NCBI GenBank assembly: GCA_902770735.1
Contig: CACXUB010000008.1
Location: 1 to 36,533, forward strand
Source of the DNA: an uncultured Bacteroidota bacterium
Lineage (GTDB): Bacteria > Bacteroidota > Bacteroidia > Bacteroidales > WCHB1-69
Length of the DNA stretch: 36,533 nt
Direction: 5' to 3'
Part shown: positions 7,619 to 13,820 of the stretch, piece by piece
How the letters are laid out: every line of letters begins with the position of its first letter
Position numbering within the stretch: position 1 is the stretch's first letter
Translations under genes and position numbers: made by a program
Notes under the pieces: model-generated
The model's database searches: none
What the model was told of the DNA's origin: nothing
Seen by the model: the letters and a program-made list of their open reading frames with translations, nothing else

Positions 7619-8116
7619 CTACTCCGGCATCGACTTGGCCAGATAGGACTTCAGCGTCCCTTTTTCACGCATCTTGAGGAACTTCTCCGCACCCTTGTCC
7701 TTTCCAAGCACTTTCTTATACTTCACGTAGTAATTGAGAGCGGTGTTCACCCCGGCATAACAGCCCTCCAACTGGCTGTCATCCTTGCTCTGGATGGCGT
7801 ACTGCGCCCAGCCGCCGAGAAGCAGGATTAGCAAATCCCTGTTCTCAATATTCGCCACTGCGGCGTTAAGTTCAATGCGCACATCGGGTGTGCCGAAAAG
7901 CCACCAGAGCGCAAAATCCGACACTTTCTTCCGCTGCACATCGTTCGGGGAATGCACCTTCAGCCATTCAATGCACTCCATGGCAGGTTGGGTATATTTG
8001 GCATACTCGGTTTTTTCGATGTCTCCGGGAATTTCTGGGACTGTAAATGTAATTGTCTGGGCTCTCACACCTTGCGCGAGAAGCAAACCAAAAATGATAA
8101 CGGCAATTTTTTTCAT
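7619..8116 (-). CDS. Small secreted hypothetical protein, 165 aa
   Basis: A clear signal peptide (MKKIAVIIFGLLLAQGVRAQ) is followed by a 145-residue, mostly helical, Lys/Glu-rich domain. It includes YTQPAMECIEWLKVHSP, a Trp-rich FALWWLFGTPDVRIELNAAV and LLILLLGGWAQYAI, and ends LKMREKGTLKSYLAKSMPE. I cannot assign a family. Its ATG at 8116 overlaps the end of an upstream HicA-like remnant (ATATGA junction), so it may be read from that remnant's promoter region. The product is likely periplasmic. Confidence 0.75.
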   Translation of the reverse strand: MKKIAVIIFGLLLAQGVRAQTITFTVPEIPGDIEKTEYAKYTQPAMECIEWLKVHSPNDVQRKKVSDFALWWLFGTPDVRIELNAAVANIENRDLLILLLGGWAQYAIQSKDDSQLEGCYAGVNTALNYYVKYKKVLGKDKGAEKFLKMREKGTLKSYLAKSMPE

Positions 8117-8213
8117 ATCAAGAATTTATCGGGTTTGTATATAGAATGATCACTGTTGTCAATGAGGTAACATCCAGCTTTCTCAATTTCTTTTCAAGTT
8201 CCGAATACTTCAT
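8113..8213 (-). pseudogene. hicA: Truncated, frameshifted HicA-like toxin remnant
   Basis: An ATG at 8213 on the minus strand reads MKYSELEKKLRK, the typical opening of Bacteroidota HicA toxins, and then leaves the family. Moving one frame after the AAA run at about 8178 restores AGCYLIDNSDHSIYKP, the next part of the HicA fold, including the region of the conserved His. After about 33 residues the restored frame ends at a TGA that overlaps the ATG of the following gene. Thus the remnant has one lost base and lacks the C-terminal half (HicA is usually 60-85 aa). No hicB antitoxin is adjacent. The match is by eye from memory of the family and is short. Confidence 0.55.
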
Positions 8214-8266
8214 TTTCACTGATTAATTTAACGCGGAAAAGATAGAAAAAAAACTAACATATACAA

Positions 8267-9430
8267 CTACCTCCTCCGCGCGCTCACAATCTTCCCGATG
8301 TACTGGTGGTGGATGCCGGCGGGGAAGTTCTCGTAGCGTTTGCGCGGGATGTCCCCGAAACCTTTCGGGTCGAACTCGTCGCGGTAGATGACCTCGCACT
8401 CATAGACTTCGCGGGCCTCCAAATAGTACGGCGTGCCGTGCTCCGTGTAAGCCACGTGCAAGCCCAGCGCCTGCTCCTTGTTGCCGTCGCGGCCGCTGTG
8501 CGTGCCCATGTATTCCAGCACATCCTTGCGGTCGTCGTCGAAAACCATGACGGTGAAGTATTTGAACCGCTCCATGTACTCGTACGTATAGCGGGCGGGC
8601 GCGACATACACCGTGATGGTGCTGATGTCGTGTTGCCAGATGTTGCCCATAGCGCCCCAGCCGATGGTCATCGCGTTATGGTCCTCCCCTTCTCCGGAAG
8701 CCAACAGCAGCCCGGCTCCCTTGAACCACGTGAACGGGTTGAGGTTCGCCGCCTGCGTGTAGTCAAACTCCACGAAATCAGACTCTTGTATCGGACGTTC
8801 CTTCATTTTGAAATCCTTGTTGCCATAGGTGTTGTAGGAAACATTCTCGGGTTTCCACTTATCCTTGGGCGTGTTTTCCTTGTCGGGGTAGCCGACGACA
8901 ATCGTGCAGAGCGGGATGATGTGATCCGGCAGTTTCAGGATGCGGGAAACGGCCTTGCAGCGTTCCTCCGACGGGTAGGTGCCGGTCCAGACGGCGCCGA
9001 GTCCCATGGCGTTGGCGGCCAGGAGGATGTTCTCGGTGGCGGCGGAGCAGTCCTGCACCCAGAACTCGCGGGCGTTGCCTTCGAGGGCCTTGTTCATGTC
9101 GCCGCACACCACGAGGGCGAGGGGAGCGTTGGCGGCCATGCCGGCGTGCGGGTTGGCCTCGGCGAGCGCGTTGAGCTGTTCGCGGTCGGTGACCACCACG
9201 AAATGCCACGGCTGGCGGTTCACGGCCGAGGGCGCCGCCATGCCCGCGCGGAGCAGCTGCTCGATCTGCGCCGCCCCCACGGGCTTGTCGAGGTAGCTGC
9301 GGACGGAGACGCGCGTCATGATGTTCTCCAACGCGGCGTTCTTGTAACGATCTGATTTCTGCGCTTCCGCGCTCATGCTTGCGGTCAACGCCGCCATACA
9401 AATCAACATAGCCATACGATATTTCTTCAT
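8267..9430 (-). CDS. Exported nitroreductase / flavin reductase-like fusion protein
   Basis: The 387-residue product has a signal peptide (MKKYRMAMLICMAALTASMSAEAQ). Residues about 34-200 are a nitroreductase domain: MTRVSVRSYLDKPV, AGMAAPSAVNRQPWHFVVV for FMN binding, and ENILLAANAMGLGAVWTGTYP. A linker follows, then residues about 225-385 resemble the flavin-reductase/FMN split-barrel fold (GAGLLLASGEGEDHNAMTIGWGAMG, VYVAPARYTYEYM, FTVMVFDDDRKDVLEYMG). Both halves would bind FMN, so an electron-transfer role at a periplasmic site is plausible, but the substrate is unknown. A divergent promoter pair (9454-9461 and 9522-9529) separates it from the next gene. Confidence 0.8.
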   Translation of the reverse strand: MKKYRMAMLICMAALTASMSAEAQKSDRYKNAALENIMTRVSVRSYLDKPVGAAQIEQLLRAGMAAPSAVNRQPWHFVVVTDREQLNALAEANPHAGMAANAPLALVVCGDMNKALEGNAREFWVQDCSAATENILLAANAMGLGAVWTGTYPSEERCKAVSRILKLPDHIIPLCTIVVGYPDKENTPKDKWKPENVSYNTYGNKDFKMKERPIQESDFVEFDYTQAANLNPFTWFKGAGLLLASGEGEDHNAMTIGWGAMGNIWQHDISTITVYVAPARYTYEYMERFKYFTVMVFDDDRKDVLEYMGTHSGRDGNKEQALGLHVAYTEHGTPYYLEAREVYECEVIYRDEFDPKGFGDIPRKRYENFPAGIHHQYIGKIVSARRR

Positions 9431-9453
9431 ATTCTTCTTGTTTTTTGAAAGTG

Positions 9454-9461
9454 CAAAAATA
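9454..9461 (-). promoter_or_regulatory. -7 box (TATTTTTG) for the nitroreductase fusion gene
   Basis: The minus strand reads TATTTTTG 24 bp upstream of the ATG at 9430. Together with the plus-strand box at 9522-9529 it forms a divergent promoter pair around a heptamer repeat. Confidence 0.55.
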
Positions 9462-9471
9462 CATTTTTAAT

Positions 9472-9499
9472 GGTTATTGGTTAGGGGTTATTGGTTATT
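9472..9499. repeat. Heptamer tandem repeat GGTTATT x4
   Basis: Four 7-bp units (GGTTATT, GGTTAGG, GGTTATT, GGTTATT) lie between the divergent promoter boxes of the nitroreductase and ATPase genes. The last unit runs into the TTG at 9498-9500 that could be the -33 element of the plus-strand promoter. Confidence 0.7.
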
Positions 9500-9521
9500 G
9501 TGTCTGTATTCGTAAAAAATG

Positions 9522-9529
9522 TACTTTTG
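9522..9529 (+). promoter_or_regulatory. Promoter of the NadR/Ttd14-type ATPase (TTG at 9498, TACTTTTG at 9522)
   Basis: TACTTTTG matches TAnnTTTG and is preceded, 21 bases upstream, by TTG at 9498-9500. Because the box overlaps the in-frame ATG at 9519, translation must begin at the next ATG, 9555. Confidence 0.6.
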
Positions 9530-9554
9530 CCGCGCTTTTCAATTGATTGCCTTT

Positions 9555-10190
9555 ATGATTACCAAAATCGTGCTCACCGGCGGTCCGTGCGCCGGGAAAA
9601 CCACCACCAACGAGCGTATCGAGGAGTTTTTCACCAAACTGGGATACGCCGTGTTCACGCTGCCCGAGGCGGCCACGCTTTTCATCAAGGCCGGCGCCGA
9701 GTTCCTCACCGAGGACAAGCACCTCTACTTCGAGATCCACAAGAACATGATGCGTTTCCTGCTGGAGATGGAGGAGGATTTCTACCGGATTGCCGAGGCG
9801 ACCGACAAGCCCGCGCTCATCATCAACGACCGCGGCGCGATGGACCTTTCGGCCTACATGACCCCCGAGGACTGGCAGGAGTTGCTCCGTCAGACCAACC
9901 ACACCGAGAGCGAGCTGCTGGGCCGCTACAAGGCGGTCTTCCACCTCTGCACCAGCGCGAAAGGCGCGCCCCACAGCTACACGCTGAGCAACAACTCCGC
10001 CCGCATGGAGGAGACCCTCGCGGAGGCCATCCAGGTCGATGACAACCTCATCAAGGCGTGGCAGAAGCACCCCAACCTGCACCTCATCCAGTCGGAGGAG
10101 TTCGTGAAGGACAAGATCGACAAGGTGCTCCTCGGCATCGCCAACGAGCTGAACATCCGCGAGCAGGCTGCCGAACACCTTTTCTTATGA
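9555..10190 (+). CDS. AAA_28 (NadR/Ttd14-like) P-loop ATPase
   Basis: From ATG 9555 the protein is 211 residues. The start MITKIVLTGGPCAGKTTTNE places the Walker A, GGPCAGKTT, at the extreme N-terminus, as in the AAA_28 family (related to the NadR kinase domain and Ttd14). LPEAATLFIKAGAEFL and the acidic IINDRGAMDLSAYM (probable Walker B region) follow, then FHLCTSAKGAPHSYTLSNNSARMEETLAEAIQVDDNLIKAW, which fits a nucleoside-kinase-like lid. The substrate is not known; kinase or GTP/ATP-binding activity is inferred. The upstream ATG (9519) is rejected because it lies in the promoter box. A strong hairpin overlaps the stop codon. Confidence 0.8.
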   Translation: MITKIVLTGGPCAGKTTTNERIEEFFTKLGYAVFTLPEAATLFIKAGAEFLTEDKHLYFEIHKNMMRFLLEMEEDFYRIAEATDKPALIINDRGAMDLSAYMTPEDWQELLRQTNHTESELLGRYKAVFHLCTSAKGAPHSYTLSNNSARMEETLAEAIQVDDNLIKAWQKHPNLHLIQSEEFVKDKIDKVLLGIANELNIREQAAEHLFL

Positions 10191-10210
10191 ACATTTGTTC
10201 ATAAAAAAAG
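10179..10210. other. Long hairpin overlapping the ATPase stop codon
   Basis: CTTTTC-TTATGAACA and TGTTCATAA-AAAAAG pair over about 15 bp with one mismatch and a 2-base loop (TT at 10194-10195). The stop TGA (10188-10190) lies inside the left arm. There is no downstream T-tract on the plus strand, so it may be an mRNA-stabilising structure and not a terminator. A second GC hairpin, GGCGGGGG/CCTCCGCC, follows at about 10217-10236. Confidence 0.5.
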
Positions 10211-10245
10211 AAACGCGGCGGGGGCACTCCTCCGCCAAAAAAACG

Positions 10246-10253
10246 TATTATTG
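10246..10253 (+). promoter_or_regulatory. Probable -7 box (TATTATTG) upstream of the purF-like gene
   Basis: TATTATTG differs from TAnnTTTG at one base and lies 69 bp upstream of the ATG at 10323. The leader holds a TTGAG/CTCAA stem (about 10262-10282). No recognisable riboswitch was found. Confidence 0.3.
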
Positions 10254-10322
10254 CCACCCGTTGAGGGTTCGCGCAACTCAAGACTCAAAATATTGATAAC
10301 CTAATAATAAAAGTCAAAGAAC

Positions 10323-11735
10323 ATGGGCGGATTTTTCGGAATTGTATCAGCCAGACCTTGCATTGCGGATTTATTTTACGGGGTGGACTACCACTCTCAT
10401 CTCGGAACCAAACGCGCCGGAATAGTCACCTACAACAAGGACATGAAACTATTCCGGCGTTCCATTCATAACATCGAGAACGCCTACTTCCGGAACAAGT
10501 TCGGCGACGAGCTGGGCAAATTCGTGGGCACCTCCGGCATCGGGGTCATCAGCGACACCGACGCGCAGCCCATCGTGGTGAACTCCCACCTCGGGCGCTT
10601 CGCCATCTCCACCGTGGGCAAGATCAACAACATCGCCGAACTGGAGAAGGAGTGCCTGGACTGCAACCAGCAGTTCACCGAGCTCAGCTCCGGCAACACC
10701 AACCCCACCGAGCTCGTCGCCCTGATGATCACCCGCAGGCACGACTTCGTGGAGGGCATACAATATGTATATAATAAGGTGAAAGGCTCCTGCTCGATCC
10801 TGATCCTGACCGAGGACGGCCTCATCGCCGCGCGCGACTTCTACGGCCGCACGCCCATCGTCATCGGCAAGGACGACAGCGGTCACGTGGTGGCCTCCGA
10901 AAACCACAGCTTCGCCAACCTCAACTACCAGACGGTGCACTACATCGGACCGGGCGAGATCGTGAAGATCACCGCCGACAGCTACCAGCAGCTCCTCGCC
11001 CCGAACGACAAGATGCAGATCTGCTCGTTCCTGTGGATTTACTATGGCTATCCCTCTGTGAATTACGAAGATATCAACGTGGAGAACACGCGCTACCGCA
11101 ACGGTTACGCCATGGGCAAGAGCGACGACGTGGACGCCGATTTCGTGTCGGCCATCCCTGATTCCGGCATCGGCATGGCTTTGGGTTATGCCACCGGCAA
11201 GGGCATCCCCTACCAGCGCGCCATGGTCAAATACACCCCCACCTGGTCGCGCAGCTTCACCCCGTCGAATCAGGAGATGCGCGAGCACGTGGCCAAGATG
11301 AAGCTGCTGCCCAACCGCGACCTGCTGCGCGGCAAACGCATCGTCTTCTGCGACGACTCCATCGTGCGCGGCACGCAACTGCGCGACAACGTGCGCAAAA
11401 TGTACGAGTACGGCGCCAAGGAGGTCCACATCCGCATCAGCTGCCCGCCCCTGCTCTACGGCTGCGAATTCCTCAACTTCTCCGCGTCCAAAACCCAGAT
11501 GGAACTCATCACCCGCCGCGTCATCGAAGAATTAGAGGGCGACCCCAACAAAAACCTGCACCGCTACATGGACAGCACCTCCAAGGAATACGCCAACATG
11601 GTAGAAATCCTCCGTCGCCATTTAGGCGTGGACACGCTGAAATTCAACACGTTGGATATGATCACCGACGCCATCGGACTGCCCAAGGAACGCATCTGCA
11701 CCCACTGCTTCGACGGTTCCTCCTTCGGATTATAA
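10323..11735 (+). CDS. Amidophosphoribosyltransferase (PurF) homologue lacking the N-terminal glutaminase Cys
   Basis: This 470-residue protein is collinear with PurF, the first enzyme of purine synthesis (PRPP + Gln to phosphoribosylamine). The start MGGFFGIVS aligns with the CGVFGI of mature PurF, but the nucleophile Cys is Gly2. The glutamine-site HRGQ is replaced by HLGT (residues 27-30). The phosphoribosyltransferase half is intact: IPDSGIGMALGYA (278-290), WSRSF, and the PRPP loop IVFCDDSIVRGT (340-351). Cys234, Cys381, Cys459 and Cys462 match the positions of the B. subtilis PurF 4Fe-4S ligands. It may use ammonia, or another substrate, or be regulatory. No upstream start supplies a Cys. 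A pcm gene follows after 21 bp. Confidence 0.85.
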   Translation: MGGFFGIVSARPCIADLFYGVDYHSHLGTKRAGIVTYNKDMKLFRRSIHNIENAYFRNKFGDELGKFVGTSGIGVISDTDAQPIVVNSHLGRFAISTVGKINNIAELEKECLDCNQQFTELSSGNTNPTELVALMITRRHDFVEGIQYVYNKVKGSCSILILTEDGLIAARDFYGRTPIVIGKDDSGHVVASENHSFANLNYQTVHYIGPGEIVKITADSYQQLLAPNDKMQICSFLWIYYGYPSVNYEDINVENTRYRNGYAMGKSDDVDADFVSAIPDSGIGMALGYATGKGIPYQRAMVKYTPTWSRSFTPSNQEMREHVAKMKLLPNRDLLRGKRIVFCDDSIVRGTQLRDNVRKMYEYGAKEVHIRISCPPLLYGCEFLNFSASKTQMELITRRVIEELEGDPNKNLHRYMDSTSKEYANMVEILRRHLGVDTLKFNTLDMITDAIGLPKERICTHCFDGSSFGL

Positions 11736-11756
11736 CATCGTAAAAACCAGATATTT

Positions 11757-12413
11757 ATGCCTACTGAAAACTACCTGTTGCTCGGGCAGAAAAAACGTCT
11801 CATCGAATCGCTACGGCAGAAAGGCATCACGGACGAAAACGTGCTCAACGCCTTCGACAAGATGGAGCGGCACCGGTTCTTGGAGTCGCTGCTCTGGCCT
11901 CGCGCATACGAGGACGTGGCGCTGAAGCTGACCACCGACCAAACCATCTCGAAACCCTCCACCGTAGCGTTCCAGTCGCAGCTGCTGGAGGTCAAAAAAG
12001 GCATGAAAGTGTTGGAAATCGGCACCGGATCGGGATTCCAGGCGGCCATCCTGTATGCCATGGGGGCGAAAGTCTATACCATCGAGCGTCAGATCGCGCT
12101 GTACAAGCAGACCAAACCGCGTCTGGACGAGCTCGCGCCGTCGGTGGTGACCTACTACGGCGACGGTTTCAAAGGCTACCCGCAGTTCGCGCCCTACGAC
12201 CGCGTCATCGTCACATGCGGTGCGCCGAACATCCCGCAAGCCCTTCTCGACCAGTTGGTTATAGGAGGTATCATGGTGATTCCCGTCGGAGAGGAATCCC
12301 AGATCATGAAGAAAATCGTGAAAATAAGCGACACAGAATACGAAGAGGAAGATTTCGGAGACTTTGTGTTCGTCCCGATGTTGAAAGAGCGAGTCCGTTC
12401 AAATCGCGGCTAA
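11757..12413 (+). CDS. pcm: Protein-L-isoaspartate O-methyltransferase
   Basis: The 218-residue enzyme methylates L-isoaspartyl residues in aged proteins using S-adenosylmethionine. Family marks are FDKMERHRFLESLLWPRAYEDVALKLTTDQTISKP (here a longer block around residues 30-64, with the typical QTISKP), the SAM motif EIGTGSGFQAAILYAMG near residue 87, the acidic YTIERQ after it, and GDGFKGYPQFAPYDRVIVTCGAPNIPQALLDQL. It begins 21 bp after the purF-like gene on the same strand and is probably co-transcribed. Its TAA overlaps the TAG of the convergent lipoprotein gene by two bases (shared 12411-12412). Confidence 0.92.
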   Translation: MPTENYLLLGQKKRLIESLRQKGITDENVLNAFDKMERHRFLESLLWPRAYEDVALKLTTDQTISKPSTVAFQSQLLEVKKGMKVLEIGTGSGFQAAILYAMGAKVYTIERQIALYKQTKPRLDELAPSVVTYYGDGFKGYPQFAPYDRVIVTCGAPNIPQALLDQLVIGGIMVIPVGEESQIMKKIVKISDTEYEEEDFGDFVFVPMLKERVRSNRG

Positions 12414-12817
12414 TCGGAAACCTCTTCCGTGCCGTCCTCGCTGAATTTCAGCGCTTTGACGATTCGGTATTCCCCGCTGGCGTTCAAGGTCGCGATGCCG
12501 TAGATGAAAAAGTCGGAACTCACGAGCAAGGAGCAGACATACGCGGTGTCGATCTTCTCAATCTCTTTCTGACAAAATTCCCTTGCCTGCGCGTCATTCT
12601 CGGCCAACGATTTGCCCTCGAATTCGACGATTTTGTTGTATTCGACCGTTTTCCCGAAATAATCCTGCAGCTCGGTCCACTGTGAACCCTGCACGGAACC
12701 GGACTGGTATCCGAGGTTCCCGATGGTGTACTGGGTGGTGACTTTCTTGTCCTTGCAAGCCGTGAAAACCAGGGCGAGGCTTACAACCGCCATGAATATT
12801 GCCTTTTTCATAATCAC
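12410..12817 (-). CDS. Small putative lipoprotein, 135 aa
   Basis: The product has a lipoprotein signal (MIMKKAIFMAVVSLALVFTAC, lipobox VFTAC with Cys21), so it is likely attached to a membrane on the periplasmic side. The mature part is 114 residues, with a Gly/Ser-rich start (GNLGYQSGSVQGSQW), a helical AENDAQAREFCQKEIEKID and a C-terminal beta-rich FFIYGIATLNASGEYRIVKAL. No family is recognised. It is convergent with pcm, and their stop codons overlap. It has its own divergent promoter (box at 12836-12843). Confidence 0.75.
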   Translation of the reverse strand: MIMKKAIFMAVVSLALVFTACKDKKVTTQYTIGNLGYQSGSVQGSQWTELQDYFGKTVEYNKIVEFEGKSLAENDAQAREFCQKEIEKIDTAYVCSLLVSSDFFIYGIATLNASGEYRIVKALKFSEDGTEEVSD

Positions 12818-12835
12818 ACTATATTCTTAAAACTG

Positions 12836-12843
12836 CAAAAATA
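12836..12843 (-). promoter_or_regulatory. -7 box (TATTTTTG) for the small lipoprotein gene
   Basis: The minus strand reads TATTTTTG 19 bp upstream of the ATG at 12817. It forms a divergent pair with the plus-strand box at 12900. Confidence 0.55.
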
Positions 12844-12899
12844 GCACATTTCAGCAGAAAAAAAACGATCTCGGGAAGATGTAATCAACAACTTTTTGT

Positions 12900-12907
12900 T
12901 ACTTTTG
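12900..12907 (+). promoter_or_regulatory. -7 box (TACTTTTG) for the nucleotidyltransferase gene
   Basis: TACTTTTG matches TAnnTTTG and lies 19 bp upstream of the ATG at 12927, giving a very short leader. The 108-bp gap is shared with the divergent lipoprotein promoter. Confidence 0.55.
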
Positions 12908-12926
12908 CAGCCCAAATTTTTTCAGG

Positions 12927-13640
12927 ATGAAGATCACCGGATTCATATTCGCGGCGGGATTAGGCACCCGCCTCTACCCGCTCACCGCCGACAGGCCGAA
13001 AGCGCTGGTCAAATACGAAGGGAAGACCCTTTTGGACATTGTTTTGGGACGGATGTTCGAGAGCGGCATCCAGGATGTCATCGTCAACATCCACCATTTC
13101 CCGGACAAGATGCTGGAGGCCCTGCGCGCGCACCCGTGTGCGGACCGCATCCGCATTTCCGACGAACGGGCTTATCTCCGCGACACCGCCGGCGGCCTGA
13201 AATTCGCCGAACCCTTGTGGAACGACAGCGACCTCCTGCTGCTCCACAACGTGGATATCCTCTCCGATATCGATCTTAAAAAACTGATAGACAGTCATAT
13301 ATCGAACAATGCCGAGGCCACGCTCGCCGTCAGGCACCGCCAAACGCAACGCTATTTCCGCTTCGACGGCGACAGCGGCCAACTCTGCGGATGGCGGAAC
13401 GTGAAGACCGGGGAAATCCTCACGACAAGGTCGTCCGACCACCTCACCGACTTGGCCTTCAGCGGGATACACGTCCTCGACACCCGTCTCGCCCGCACCA
13501 TACCTGCTGTGGAAAAAAGTTCCATCACGCAGTTCTACCTCGAACGGTCGTCGGAGCACCGCATCCGCGCCTACACGCACGACACCGACCGCTGGATGGA
13601 CGTGGGCAAATACGAGGAATTCCATAACTTGTTGTCTTAG
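12927..13640 (+). CDS. Sugar-1-phosphate nucleotidyltransferase (MurU/HddC-like)
   Basis: The 237-residue protein starts MKITGFIFAAGLGTRLYPLT, the nucleotide-binding GxGTRxxPLT loop, followed by DRPKALVKYEGKTLLD with the conserved Lys. LLLLHNVDILSDID supplies the metal-binding Asp, and FSGIHVLDTRL and RWMDVGKYEEF complete the family pattern. Close relatives transfer a nucleotide to sugar 1-phosphates (MurU on MurNAc-1-phosphate, HddC on heptose-1-phosphate). The exact sugar cannot be read from sequence. In several Bacteroidota such genes sit with a sugar kinase; none is present here. It has its own promoter. Confidence 0.85.
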   Translation: MKITGFIFAAGLGTRLYPLTADRPKALVKYEGKTLLDIVLGRMFESGIQDVIVNIHHFPDKMLEALRAHPCADRIRISDERAYLRDTAGGLKFAEPLWNDSDLLLLHNVDILSDIDLKKLIDSHISNNAEATLAVRHRQTQRYFRFDGDSGQLCGWRNVKTGEILTTRSSDHLTDLAFSGIHVLDTRLARTIPAVEKSSITQFYLERSSEHRIRAYTHDTDRWMDVGKYEEFHNLLS

Positions 13641-13727
13641 CACACATTAGTCGCCAAAAACAAGTCAATACACTTTTTTTTCAAAAAATCAAGGGGTAAA
13701 AAATATTTTTTTGAACTTTTTTTTTGT

Positions 13728-13735
13728 TAATTTTG
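13728..13735 (+). promoter_or_regulatory. -7 box (TAATTTTG) upstream of dnaA
   Basis: TAATTTTG matches TAnnTTTG, 85 bp upstream of the dnaA ATG at 13821, within a very AT-rich 180-bp gap (T and A runs at 13672-13726). No consensus DnaA box was found in the gap. Confidence 0.45.
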
Positions 13736-13820
13736 CGGTCTAGAATTTTGATTTGGCATAGAATCATAACTTGTTAAATTTAAGAGAAATAGCGATTAAA
13801 GTACGAAACTGAAACTGCAA

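Noticed and set aside
9519-9554. Upstream ATG of the NadR/Ttd14-type ATPase gene
   Set aside because: It overlaps the TACTTTTG promoter box; the start at 9555 places the P-loop at the usual N-terminal position.
12410-12413. Sequencing error at the overlap of pcm and the lipoprotein gene
   Set aside because: Both stop codons are clean and both proteins have normal ends; overlapping convergent stops are common.
13641-13820. Replication origin upstream of dnaA
   Set aside because: AT-rich, but no DnaA boxes and no other origin mark can be seen; the strand switch of genes alone is not enough.
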